Shown: in pieces, positions 40,283 to 50,338 of the stretch | Layout of the letters: each line of letters starts with the position of its first letter | How positions within the stretch are numbered: position 1 is the stretch's first letter | Assembly (NCBI RefSeq): GCF_008107725.1 | Contig: NZ_VIRN01000083.1 | Coordinates: forward strand, 1-64,000 | Length of the DNA stretch: 64,000 nt | Source: Marinobacter sp. BW6 | GTDB taxonomy: Bacteria; Pseudomonadota; Gammaproteobacteria; Pseudomonadales; Oleiphilaceae | Direction: 5' to 3' | Position numbers and translations under genes: made by a program | Notes under the pieces: generated by a model | Told to the model about the DNA's origin: nothing | Databases searched by the model: none | Seen by the model: only the letters and a program-made list of their open reading frames with translations

Positions 40283-41296
40283 ATGACCATCCAGGAAGAA
40301 CTCAACTCTACCGTCCGGGAACTGGTTCAGCCCGGCAAGGGAATTCTCGCGGCGGATGAAAGCCACCCGACCATTGCCAAGCGCTTCAAGGCTGTTGGCG
40401 TGGAGTCGAGCGAAGACATGCGCCGGGAGTATCGGAGTCTTATTTTCTCGGCTTCCGGGCTCGGAGAATTCATTAGTGGGGTCATTCTGTTTGAAGAAAC
40501 TCTCGGGCAGCAGAGCCTGGAGAATGTCCCCATGCCGACGCTACTGGCCAGCAAGGGCATTGTGCCGGGCATCAAGGTCGACAAGGGCAAAGGCCCTCTT
40601 GTGAATGCGCCCGGTGATGAGATCACCTTTGGCCTGGATGGTCTGGAGGACCGCCTGGAAATCTACAAAAACCAGGGGGCGCGGTTTGCCAAATGGCGGG
40701 ATGTGTTCCATATCTCGGACACCCTGCCCTCGCGGCAGGCGGTTGAGGCGAATGCCGAGGTTCTCGCCCGCTACGCGGCTATCTGCCAGTCCCTGGGCAT
40801 CGTGCCCATCGTGGAGCCGGAAGTGCTGATTGATGGCAACCACACCATCGAGCGCTGCGCGGAAGTCAGCGAGGCGGTGATTCGCGAGGTTTTCCACGCT
40901 CTTTACCGGCACAAAGTGGAACTGGAACACATGATCCTGAAGCCCAGCATGGTGACACCGGGCAAGGACAATCCAAAGGCATCGCCGGAAGAAGTGGCAA
41001 CGGCAACTCTTGATGTTTTTCACAGGGCCGTACCGGCTGCGGTACCGGGCATCTTCTTCCTTTCAGGAGGCCAGACCCCGGAAGAAGCGACCATCAACCT
41101 GAATGCCATTAACGACATGGGGGACCAACCCTGGGCACTGAGCTTTTCCTACGGACGGGCCTTGCAGGAGCCAGCCCAGAAGGCCTGGGCCGGTAACCTG
41201 GATAACGCCTCCGCAGCCCAGGCGGCCATACTCAAGCGCGCCCGGTTAAACGGCGCGGCGCGCTCGGGCAATTACCGGTCAGAGATGGAAGACTGA
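40283..41296 (+). CDS. Fructose-bisphosphate aldolase, class I
   Basis: This 337-residue Schiff-base aldolase cleaves fructose 1,6-bisphosphate in glycolysis and makes it in gluconeogenesis. It opens with G-K-G-I-L-A-A-D-E-S-H-P-T-I-A-K-R-F and has A-R-F-A-K-W-R-D-V-F near 145. I-V-P-I-V-E-P-E-V-L and the catalytic-lysine strand H-M-I-L-K-P-S-M-V-T-P-G follow, with F-L-S-G-G-Q-T-P-E-E-A near the phosphate site. It is of the eukaryote-like type, not the FbaB/DhnA type. The ATG at 40283 has aggagc upstream. Confidence 0.95.
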   Translation: MTIQEELNSTVRELVQPGKGILAADESHPTIAKRFKAVGVESSEDMRREYRSLIFSASGLGEFISGVILFEETLGQQSLENVPMPTLLASKGIVPGIKVDKGKGPLVNAPGDEITFGLDGLEDRLEIYKNQGARFAKWRDVFHISDTLPSRQAVEANAEVLARYAAICQSLGIVPIVEPEVLIDGNHTIERCAEVSEAVIREVFHALYRHKVELEHMILKPSMVTPGKDNPKASPEEVATATLDVFHRAVPAAVPGIFFLSGGQTPEEATINLNAINDMGDQPWALSFSYGRALQEPAQKAWAGNLDNASAAQAAILKRARLNGAARSGNYRSEMED

Positions 41297-41324
41297 CTGT
41301 CCCCAGGTTTCTCCTGAGTGCCGG

Positions 41325-42317
41325 TCAGTTACAGCCAGAGACACAGCTGGCCGTGCCATTGAACGCCATGGTACGGCCGCTCAGCGGAACGTGGACCGGC
41401 ACGTCTACAGAATCCCGGAACAGCGCCGTGCGTGTGCCGTCCTGGACCTTGCCACCAGAGGTAGCCGGCTCGTTGGCATGGGAGGCGATGACAGCCTTTG
41501 GTTGCACCAGATCATTGATTACGTAGGCAGCCTGTCTAGGCCCTGTGGTGAAGGTATCGCCGATGTTCATAACTACCAGCCCGGCACCATAGTGATCCTT
41601 CACAACCAGTTTCTGCTCGGCTGTAATACCCGTATCACCAGAAAGGTAAACAACCAGCCCGTTGGAAAATCTCAGCACATAACCGGTTGGCGGTCCGACA
41701 CTGGCTCCGACACCAGCGGCGGCGAGATATTCCGCCAGTGGCCCGGTCAGGAAGGAAGGCGAAACGCCGTTGCTGTGAACCGCAGGCACCGTGGTGATCG
41801 CCACTCCACCAACCTCACGTTCGCCACCAAAACGCACCAACAGGGAGTTTGCGGGGTCACCGCCAGCGTCCTTGAGCTTGGCGGCAAAGAACGCGGGCAT
41901 TTCGCTACCGGTCACTATTTTCGCGTTGTGCTTAACCGCAATATCCACGGTGTTTGATTGTGGCAGCGTTGAAACGCCGGTATCAGGCGATCCGCAGGTA
42001 CCCTGATTGGTCTTGCTGATACGCTGATCGCCCACGTGGTCCCCATGCATGTGGGAAACCAGAACAATATCAATCATGCCCAGGCGGGGATCGTCTGGCC
42101 CGGCAACGGTTCTGCCGGCATCGTACAGAATTCGGGTGCCATTCGGGTCTTCAAACACCAGCGCCCGATCCCGGCCGCAGAACTCGCCATCGTGGCTACC
42201 AAGGGGTGTAACCTTCACTACATGATCATCAGCGGAAGCCGGCAGTGCGGCAACCAATAACATACATGCAATCACCCCTACGCTTGCTAAAGTGTAGCGA
42301 AACAGTCCCTGCAACAT
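41325..42317 (-). CDS. Secreted metallo-beta-lactamase-fold hydrolase
   Basis: This 330-residue protein has a signal peptide (cleavage after P-A-S-A). The MBL fold shows L-V-S-H-M-H-G-D-H-V-G (H-x-H-x-D-H), V-V-Y-L-S-G-D-T-G-I with the bridging Asp, and A-S-H-A-N-E as the last His. Cys residues at the end (A-S-C-V-S-G-C-N) and near 40 (E-F-C-G-R-D) may form disulfides. The substrate is unknown; it does not have the class B lactamase context. The ATG at 42317 follows gagga by eight bases. The gene upstream is dusC, 111 bases away. Confidence 0.88.
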   Translation of the reverse strand: MLQGLFRYTLASVGVIACMLLVAALPASADDHVVKVTPLGSHDGEFCGRDRALVFEDPNGTRILYDAGRTVAGPDDPRLGMIDIVLVSHMHGDHVGDQRISKTNQGTCGSPDTGVSTLPQSNTVDIAVKHNAKIVTGSEMPAFFAAKLKDAGGDPANSLLVRFGGEREVGGVAITTVPAVHSNGVSPSFLTGPLAEYLAAAGVGASVGPPTGYVLRFSNGLVVYLSGDTGITAEQKLVVKDHYGAGLVVMNIGDTFTTGPRQAAYVINDLVQPKAVIASHANEPATSGGKVQDGTRTALFRDSVDVPVHVPLSGRTMAFNGTASCVSGCN

Positions 42318-42428
42318 TTTGATCGTCCTCCCAGCCGTTTTTTTGTTTGGTACCACGGTGATACGAACGACATCACCATTCATACCAATATAGCCTTGGG
42401 AATACCTCAAAGACTGGGAAGCTTACGA

Positions 42429-43400
42429 TCAGGCCGCGTGCGAGTCAGGAACCGCAATTCGCTGTTCGAGACACGTCATCATGGGGGCCACCTGGCGTAT
42501 CTTGCGAGCCTCAGGCCAGAGGATTTCAGCCTCGGCAAAGCCTTGGCGAAGGAAGTTGAGCCATTGCTTGATACGACCGGTCACATAGCGGTCCTCAAGC
42601 CAGCCCTGCAGAACCGTAGCGTACTCACGAACCAGGGCGACAGCTTCTGGCCAGGTCATATCCGGAATTGTCTCACCCTGCTGGCTGGCCTTGATCTGCC
42701 GGGCCAGGTCCGGCCGGGCGATCAGCCCACGGCCAATCATCACATCGTCGCAACCAGACACCTCACGGCAGCGCCAATAGTCCGCAACCGTCCAGATCTC
42801 ACCGTTGGCGATAATATGGGTATTCACTGCTTCCCGGGCCCGGGCGATTTCCTCCCAGTAGGCGGGTGGTTTGTAGCCATCTACTTTACTGCGGGCGTGG
42901 ATAACAATCTCTTCGGCTCCGGCAGCTTCCAACGCCTCGGCACAGGCCACGCCCATGGAACGGTCGTCATACCCCAGCCGCATCTTGGCTGTGACTGGCA
43001 CATGCCCGGGTACGGCCTGACGTACCGCGGCCACGATCTCGTGCATCAGCTCCGGCTCACGCATCAGCACGCAGCCACCTTTGTGCTTGTTCACGGTTTT
43101 GGCCGGGCAACCAAAGTTGATGTCCACCTGGGTAGCGCCGAGTTCGGCAGCCCGCACGCCATGTCGTGCCATCTGGTGAGGGTCCGATCCGAGTAACTGG
43201 ACTGCCACTGGAGTGCCCACTTCGGTCAGTGACTGGTTATGGAGTTCCGGAGCGTATTTGTAGAAGACCCTGGGCGGCAGCATCCCGTGGGTCACGCGAA
43301 CAAATTCTGTCACGCACCGGTCAATACCGCCGACTTTGGTCAGGGTTTCACGAATGGGTGCGTCGACCAGCCCCTCCATAGGGGCAAGAATGATTCGCAT
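42429..43400 (-). CDS. dusC: tRNA-dihydrouridine(16) synthase
   Basis: This 323-residue FMN enzyme reduces U16 in tRNA. It opens with I-L-A-P-M-E-G-L-V-D-A-P-I-R, contains V-D-I-N-F-G-C-P-A-K-T-V-N-K-H-K-G-G with the catalytic Cys, and V-I-H-A-R-S-K-V-D-G-Y and G-E-I-W-T-V for FMN and tRNA contact. The A-P-M-E-G-L-V-D start and H-A-R-S (rather than H-G-R-T) separate DusC from DusA and DusB. It lies downstream of katG behind a strong hairpin. Confidence 0.92.
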   Translation of the reverse strand: MRIILAPMEGLVDAPIRETLTKVGGIDRCVTEFVRVTHGMLPPRVFYKYAPELHNQSLTEVGTPVAVQLLGSDPHQMARHGVRAAELGATQVDINFGCPAKTVNKHKGGCVLMREPELMHEIVAAVRQAVPGHVPVTAKMRLGYDDRSMGVACAEALEAAGAEEIVIHARSKVDGYKPPAYWEEIARAREAVNTHIIANGEIWTVADYWRCREVSGCDDVMIGRGLIARPDLARQIKASQQGETIPDMTWPEAVALVREYATVLQGWLEDRYVTGRIKQWLNFLRQGFAEAEILWPEARKIRQVAPMMTCLEQRIAVPDSHAA

Positions 43401-43494
43401 GGGTGCTCCAGAAAAACGAGACTCAGTTCAGGATGAGACTGATCAAAAATCAGACGGAGCGGATTGTAAGGAATTTGGCGGGAACTTGGTAGAT

Positions 43495-43519
43495 GGGCAC
43501 CCCGATTGCCGGGGTGCCC
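43495..43519 (-). terminator. Hairpin downstream of katG
   Basis: gggcaccccg and cggggtgccc (43495-43504, 43510-43519) form a perfect 10-bp G/C stem with a five-base loop, 20 bases after the katG stop. No U-run follows, so termination may be Rho-aided or the hairpin may protect the katG message. Confidence 0.7.
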
Positions 43520-43538
43520 GCTCACTCACTTTAAGGTC

Positions 43539-45710
43539 TTATTTCGCGTCGAAGCGATCTGCGTTCATGACCTTGGTCCAGGCTGCAACGAAGTCTTTCA
43601 CGAACTTCTCCTCGTTGTCGTCCTGGGCGTACACCTCTGCATAGGCGCGCAGGATGGAATTGGAACCGAACACGAGATCAACACGGGTCGCAGTGAACTT
43701 GGTATTACCGCTGTTGCGATCCACGATGTTGTACGAGTTCTTGCCAGTGGGCTCCCAACGATTCGACATGTCGGTCAGATTCACGAAGAAATCGTTGGTC
43801 AGCTGGCCAACGCGATCCGTGAAGACACCGTGCTTGGTGCCACCATGGTTGGTGCCGAGCACACGCATACCACCGAGCAGGACAGTCATTTCAGGTGCGG
43901 TCAGGCCCATCAGCTGGGTGCGATCCAGTAGCATTTCTTCCGGCTTGACCACGTAATCCTTCTTCTGCCAGTTCCGGAAGCCATCAGCCAGCGGCTCAAG
44001 CGGTTCGAAGGATTCAGCATCCGTCATCTCGTCCGTGGCATCACCACGGCCCTTAAGGAAGGGAACATGAACCTCATGACCGGCAGCCTTCGCAGCCATC
44101 TCGATACCCAGGTTACCGCCCAGCACGATGACGTCAGCAATGCTGGCGCCGGTATCGGCCGAGATTTGCTCGTAGACCTTAAGCACCTTATCCAGACGAT
44201 CGGACTCGTTACCTTCCCAATCCTTCTGGGGCGCCAGGCGAATGCGCGCACCGTTAGCACCGCCACGCATGTCAGAACCGCGGAATGTGCGAGCACTATC
44301 CCACGCGGTGCAGACCAGCTCGTTCAGGCTCAGACCGGCTCCGGCGATCTTTTCCTTGACCACTTCCTCAATATAATTGGTCTCGCCCTGGGGGACCGGA
44401 TCCTGCCAGATCAGGTCTTCATCCGGCACACCCGGCCCGATATAACGGGACTTGGGCCCCATATCACGGTGCGTCAGCTTGAACCAGGCGCGAGCGAAGC
44501 AATCCCTGAAGTAGTCCGGATCTGCCATGAACTTCTCACAGATCGCACGGTACTTCGGATCCACCTTCATCGCCATATCCGCATCCGTCATCATCGGCTT
44601 GCGGCGGACTGATGAATCGGTCGGGTCAACCGGCATGTGCTCTTCTTTGATATCGATCGGTTCCCACTGGTTTGCGCCAGCCGGGCTCTTCGTCAGCTGC
44701 CATTCGTAGCCGAACAGAAGATCGAAATAGCCCATGTCAAACTTGGTCGGGTTAGCGGTCCAGGCGCCTTCGATGCCAGAGGTGACGGCGTTTGTCGCCT
44801 TACCATCCAGGTTGGGGTTCATCCAACCAAAGCCCTGGGTCTCAACGTCTGCACCTTCAGGCTCTGCACCAAGGGCATCGGCATCACCGTTACCATGAGC
44901 CTTGCCTACGGTGTGGCCGCCCGCCGTCAGTGCAGCGGTCTCTTCGTCATTCATCGCCATACGGGCAAAGGTGACTCGCACCTGCTCAGCGGTTTTCTGA
45001 GGATTGGGCTGGCCGTTAACGCCCTCCGGATTCACATAGATCAAGCCCATCTGGACAGCAGCCAGCGGATTTTCCATGGTGTCCGGCTTATCGACGTCTT
45101 CATAACGGCTATCAGACGGTGCCAGCCACTCTTTTTCCGCACCCCAGTAAATGTCTTTTTCCGGGTGCCAGATATCCTCCCGGCCATAGGAGAAACCAAA
45201 GGTCTTCAGGCCAAAGGACTCGTAGGCGACGTTGCCGGCAAGGATAAACAGGTCGGCCCAGCTCACCTTGTTGCCGTATTTTTTCTTCAGCGGCCACAAC
45301 AGACGGCGCGCCTTATCAAGGTTGCCGTTGTCGGGCCAGGAGTTCAGCGGGGCAAAACGCTGGTTTCCGGTGCCCGCGCCACCGCGGCCATCTGCCAGTC
45401 GGTAGGTACCGGCAGCGTGCCACGCCAGACGAATCATCAGGCCGCCGTAATGCCCCCAGTCGGCAGGCCACCACTCCTGACTGTTGGTCATCAGGTCGTG
45501 CATGTCTTTTTCAAGCGCTTCATGGTCAAGTTTCTTGACCTCCTCCCGATAATCGAAGTCCTCCCCCAGAGGATTCGTTTTACTGTCGTGCTGATGAAGA
45601 ATGTCAAGATTGAGGTTCTCAGGCCACCAGCCGGCTACGTCGGCCTTCTCCTGCGTGTTCGAGCCATGCATTACGGGGCACTTTCCACCCGCGCTATTGT
45701 TATCTGTCAT
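43539..45710 (-). CDS. katG: Catalase-peroxidase
   Basis: This 723-residue bifunctional heme enzyme destroys hydrogen peroxide. The N-terminal domain has the distal site R-L-A-W-H-A-A-G-T-Y-R (Arg, Trp, His), the Tyr in G-L-I-Y-V-N-P-E-G that with Trp and Met forms the catalase crosslink, and the proximal A-L-T-A-G-G-H-T-V-G-K-A-H. The C-terminal half is the usual degenerate repeat. The ATG at 45710 follows ggagagag; the ORF extends upstream to 45761 without a ribosome site. An OxyR-like site lies about 100 bases upstream. Confidence 0.97.
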   Translation of the reverse strand: MTDNNSAGGKCPVMHGSNTQEKADVAGWWPENLNLDILHQHDSKTNPLGEDFDYREEVKKLDHEALEKDMHDLMTNSQEWWPADWGHYGGLMIRLAWHAAGTYRLADGRGGAGTGNQRFAPLNSWPDNGNLDKARRLLWPLKKKYGNKVSWADLFILAGNVAYESFGLKTFGFSYGREDIWHPEKDIYWGAEKEWLAPSDSRYEDVDKPDTMENPLAAVQMGLIYVNPEGVNGQPNPQKTAEQVRVTFARMAMNDEETAALTAGGHTVGKAHGNGDADALGAEPEGADVETQGFGWMNPNLDGKATNAVTSGIEGAWTANPTKFDMGYFDLLFGYEWQLTKSPAGANQWEPIDIKEEHMPVDPTDSSVRRKPMMTDADMAMKVDPKYRAICEKFMADPDYFRDCFARAWFKLTHRDMGPKSRYIGPGVPDEDLIWQDPVPQGETNYIEEVVKEKIAGAGLSLNELVCTAWDSARTFRGSDMRGGANGARIRLAPQKDWEGNESDRLDKVLKVYEQISADTGASIADVIVLGGNLGIEMAAKAAGHEVHVPFLKGRGDATDEMTDAESFEPLEPLADGFRNWQKKDYVVKPEEMLLDRTQLMGLTAPEMTVLLGGMRVLGTNHGGTKHGVFTDRVGQLTNDFFVNLTDMSNRWEPTGKNSYNIVDRNSGNTKFTATRVDLVFGSNSILRAYAEVYAQDDNEEKFVKDFVAAWTKVMNADRFDAK

Positions 45711-45766
45711 TTCTCTCTCCTCATTGGGGTTGGCAAAACGACACTGCTTTGATTCAGGCACTTCTA

Positions 45767-45830
45767 ACTATAGGACACAGCAAATACTCTGCTCTGAGTA
45801 TTTCTTATACCCGGGATAGCGTGTGCCTAT
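45767..45830 (-). promoter_or_regulatory. katG control region: OxyR-like site and nested palindromes
   Basis: ATAG-N7-CTAT (45816-45830) matches half of the OxyR tetrad pattern. A further 7 bases on, TTAT (45805-45808) matches three of four bases of the next element. On the minus strand TATAGT (45772-45767) can serve as -10. A perfect palindrome AAATACTC-N6-GAGTATTT (45782-45803) lies between, and outer arms ctatagg/cctatag (45768-45774, 45826-45832) enclose the whole. Confidence 0.6.
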
Positions 45831-45836
45831 AGAGTT

Positions 45837-45855
45837 CCCCGCAACGGTTGCGGGG
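45837..45855. other. Strong G/C hairpin in the katG upstream gap
   Basis: ccccgcaa and ttgcgggg pair perfectly around a three-base loop. It could end transcription from the DUF2835 side (minus strand) or be part of an untranslated RNA. The rest of the 366-base gap (45711-46076) shows no credible coding sequence; its right end is AT-rich. Confidence 0.5.
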
Positions 45856-46076
45856 TTCATTCCGTTTACTGGGCACAAGCGTAATCACTGGAGTAATCTG
45901 CCAAAATTCCCAGAAAATCCGGCCAGGCGATAGAACGACTGAGTGGAAACACATTGGACATGGGCTTGCTCCTGCCTAACGGGAATAGCTCCACCTTAGC
46001 GCGGGGACGATCGCCCAATACAATTAATTAAAAATAAATTTGTGAAAGCTTTTGTTTATGGATGAACGTTGGCTTC

Positions 46077-46295
46077 TCAAAGCCGTTCGATGTAGGAGAA
46101 CTTGCCGGCAGCGTCAAAAACGATGCGGAAACTGCCGCGAATGCCATCGCGAAGGTAAAAACGGGAGAGGATACGGGCCGGGAATCGGACAGAACGTCCG
46201 TCCCGGGCCGTGGTGTGAACATCGGTGGCAACGCCCTGATAGAGCTTGATCCACTCATCAGGGCTGATGCTGATATCCACAATGATCTGCTGCAT
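46077..46295 (-). CDS. DUF2835 family protein
   Basis: This 72-residue protein matches the DUF2835 plan throughout: I-I-V-D-I-S-I-S-P-D-E-W-I-K-L-Y-Q-G at the start, R-D-G-R-S-V-R-F-P-A-R-I-L in the middle, and G-I-R-G-S-F-R-I-V-F-D-A-A-G-K-F…I-E-R-L at the end. Such proteins are short, cytosolic and of unknown function. Palindromic repeats separate it from htpG. Confidence 0.87.
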   Translation of the reverse strand: MQQIIVDISISPDEWIKLYQGVATDVHTTARDGRSVRFPARILSRFYLRDGIRGSFRIVFDAAGKFSYIERL

Positions 46296-46312
46296 CTGAC
46301 TCTGACCTATTT

Positions 46313-46442
46313 GGGATTACGGCTTCGCCTAATCCGGCCTACAAAGACTAACCGGCGTGCCTGTCATACTGTCGGATTACGGCTTCGCCTCACCCGACCT
46401 ACAAATCAAGGTAGGTCGGATTAGCCAACGGCGTAATCCGAC
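46313..46442. repeat. Cluster of three REP-like palindromic repeats
   Basis: Three copies of a roughly 30-base unit lie at about 46313-46342, 46371-46402 and 46411-46442. The core is GGATTA…TAATCC with flanking guCGG/CCGac and a gtaggtc edge. Copies one and two share the centre cggcttcgcc and lie in the same orientation 58 bases apart. Copy three is inverted with a different centre. A related pair occurs at 62175-62266. Confidence 0.8.
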
Positions 46443-46461
46443 GCAGAACCGGATCCAGGCC

Positions 46462-48354
<1,893 letters not shown>

Positions 48355-48429
48355 GGCGTCTATATCTCCTGATACGAATAAACAAGCACGGTGTTGTGCC
48401 CGAGTTACCTCATGGTTCGTGTTGAACAG

Positions 48430-48458
48430 AAATTGGGGGCACACCGGGGCATTTCAAG
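48430..48458 (-). promoter_or_regulatory. Sigma-32 heat-shock promoter of htpG
   Basis: On the minus strand CTTGAAA (48458-48452), a 13-base spacer and CCCCAATTT (48438-48430) match the heat-shock consensus closely. The -35 sits inside a hairpin (cggggc/gccccg, about 48445-48463) that may also end the upstream thioesterase transcript. Confidence 0.88.
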
Positions 48459-48477
48459 CCCCGTAGCATAGGCAAAT

Positions 48478-48912
48478 TCAGTCTTCGAGGAGGAAATGCG
48501 CGCGGGCGGTTGCGATAGGTTGCGAACGGGATTTCTGCCAGGCGCTGACCATCACATTGGCAACCCGGTTGCCCTGGCGGGTAAGACGGCACTCAGCATA
48601 GGTTTCACGGTTGAGGCCTGCGCGAAGGTAATCCAGGGAAAAGTCGATGATGCGTGGCATCCGTAAGCTTTCCTGCGACATAATCAGGTAGATATTGGCG
48701 GACATCTCCATGAAACCACCAATCACACCACCATGGATAGCCGGCAGGATTGGATTACCGAGGTTGGAATCCTTGCAGGGCAGGCGGAAAATCAGATCGT
48801 CGCCGAACTGCTCACATTGGAGGCCGATCCAGGTGGCGTACGGAATGCTTTTAAGCATCCGGCTGAAGTCACCGGTTTCCTGGGTATAGCGGAGGATTTC
48901 AGGGTCGGTCAT
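48478..48912 (-). CDS. PaaI-type thioesterase (second of a pair)
   Basis: This 144-residue hotdog protein has L-G-N-P-I-L-P-A-I-H-G-G-V-I-G-G-F-M-E, the PaaI motif H-G-G with following helix, then D-F-S-L-D-Y-L-R-A-G. It should hydrolyse an acyl or aryl-acyl CoA. The second catalytic position reads Met-Glu rather than the usual Asp-T/S, so activity may differ from its neighbour. It overlaps the upstream paralogue by four bases (ATGA) and ends just before the htpG promoter. Confidence 0.85.
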   Translation of the reverse strand: MTDPEILRYTQETGDFSRMLKSIPYATWIGLQCEQFGDDLIFRLPCKDSNLGNPILPAIHGGVIGGFMEMSANIYLIMSQESLRMPRIIDFSLDYLRAGLNRETYAECRLTRQGNRVANVMVSAWQKSRSQPIATARAHFLLED

Positions 48913-49379
48913 TCTTCACCTCCTGTAATCAGGTCCCGGTAATGTTTCGGGCTGGCATCCTTCCCGATACGCATGAAGGTGGCCACGCAGTTAGCAATGG
49001 TTTCACCGCCCTCCTGGTAAGCCTCGCAGCGGGTAAAAATGATGTTCCGGGTTACCCGGTAGGTTTCAGCCCTCGCATAAACAGGCTTCCTGGGCTGGGC
49101 CGGGCGCATGTAGTCCACACGCAGATCCAGCGTCGGGCAGAGTTCGAACTCTTCCAGAGCACACAGGATCACACAACCTGACGTCGTATCCATCAAGGTA
49201 GTGATGGCCCCACCATGAATCACCCCGGTGTCGGGGTTTCCAATGATACGGTCACTGTAGGGCAGGCAAAGTGTGAGGCTGCCTTTTTTGGCTTCGGTAA
49301 CCGCGAGGCCAAGCTCTTTGGCCTGGTTGAGTGTCTCGATAAAACGGGTAACCCGTTTCCGTCGGATATCATCGTTCAT
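48909..49379 (-). CDS. PaaI-type thioesterase (first of a pair)
   Basis: This 156-residue hotdog protein has G-N-P-D-T-G-V-I-H-G-G-A-I-T-T-L-M-D-T-T-S-G, the complete PaaI pattern with the Asp two residues after the Leu. L-D-L-R-V-D-Y-M-R-P-A strand and A-E-T-Y-R-V-T-R-N follow. It is the upstream half of a two-gene operon. The pair probably forms homotetramers or a mixed complex; the latter is inference from tight coupling. Confidence 0.88.
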   Translation of the reverse strand: MNDDIRRKRVTRFIETLNQAKELGLAVTEAKKGSLTLCLPYSDRIIGNPDTGVIHGGAITTLMDTTSGCVILCALEEFELCPTLDLRVDYMRPAQPRKPVYARAETYRVTRNIIFTRCEAYQEGGETIANCVATFMRIGKDASPKHYRDLITGGEE

Positions 49380-49397
49380 TCAGGTTCAACCTGTGGA

Positions 49398-50138
49398 TCA
49401 GCTTTTGAATTTCGGGCTGTTTTCCGCCTTGCCGGGCAGCGGTTCCTCGAACACCTTACCTGCCCTCAACGCCTCCAGTGCAGTGGAACAGAACTCCCGA
49501 CGGTAAAGGACAATAACCACCAATGTGGAGGCCGCCATGAAAACGATCGGGTGAATGAACCAGCCTACCACGGCGAGTGCGTAATAGTAGGACCGCAGCC
49601 CAAGGTTAAATGCGTCGCCAGCGAGATTGCAGATATTGCCGGCGCTGCGGGCGAACGCCTCCCGACCGGCTGGACTGGTTTTGGTATCGTCTGGCGGCGG
49701 GGCACTGCCCACCATCACCGACACGAAATTGTACATCCGCATGGACCAGGTGAATTTGAAGAAGGCGTAGATAAACACTACCAACAGCACCACCATGCGC
49801 AGTTCCCAAACTTCCCGGGTCGGCAATGTGCCAAATGGCATGGTGCTGAACACTTCCATCACCTCCTGGGTGTAGCCAAGAGCGGTGATAATACCGGCGA
49901 GAATCAGCAGGCAACTTGAGGCGAAAAACGCGCCGTTCCGCTCCAGGTTACCCACTACCGAAGCATCGGCAATCCGGTTTTCCCGGCGTAACATGACGCG
50001 CATCCAGTCTTCTCGGTAAAGGTCGAGCGTGTTGGACAGACAGGGACGATCTGCGGCACGGCGTTTGGAGTACTCGGTATACCCGAGCCAGCAAACCAGA
50101 AACCAGAGCAAAGCGATTAATTCGAGTACATTACCCAT
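49398..50138 (-). CDS. DUF599 membrane protein
   Basis: This 246-residue protein has four or five TM helices: L-I-A-L-L-W-F-L-V-C-W-L-G at the N-terminus, F-F-A-S-S-C-L-L-I-L-A-G-I near 85, R-M-V-V-L-L-V-V-F-I-Y-A-F-F-K-F-T-W near 130, and two late ones. The DUF599 pattern includes R-x-x-W-M-R-V-M-L-R-R-E-N-R-I-A-D and F-N-L-G-L-R-S-Y-Y-Y-A-L-A. The ATG at 50138 precedes the first helix. Function is unknown. It lies 18 bases upstream of the thioesterase pair and may share the transcript. Confidence 0.85.
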   Translation of the reverse strand: MGNVLELIALLWFLVCWLGYTEYSKRRAADRPCLSNTLDLYREDWMRVMLRRENRIADASVVGNLERNGAFFASSCLLILAGIITALGYTQEVMEVFSTMPFGTLPTREVWELRMVVLLVVFIYAFFKFTWSMRMYNFVSVMVGSAPPPDDTKTSPAGREAFARSAGNICNLAGDAFNLGLRSYYYALAVVGWFIHPIVFMAASTLVVIVLYRREFCSTALEALRAGKVFEEPLPGKAENSPKFKS

Positions 50139-50338
50139 GGGTTGCCTTAGGTTCGAAAACAGCGAAACAGTGCAGGAACAGAGGCTTATGATACGCCAAG
50201 GGCCTGCCCGCCACCACCGCTGCACCCGGTGAGGTAATCCACTGTTTGGCAATCATATGCTATAAACTGCCCATTCAGGACTCGGGCACAAGCGTATTAG
50301 CGTGCCCGACATCGCATTATCTAAAAGGGAGCTCATTT

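Noticed and set aside
44637..45752. 371-codon plus-strand open frame antisense to katG
   Set aside because: A by-product of codon bias in katG; no domain, no ribosome site.
46062..46424. Plus-strand open frame of 120 codons reaching into the repeats
   Set aside because: It is antisense to the DUF2835 gene and ends in REP-like units; no ribosome site.
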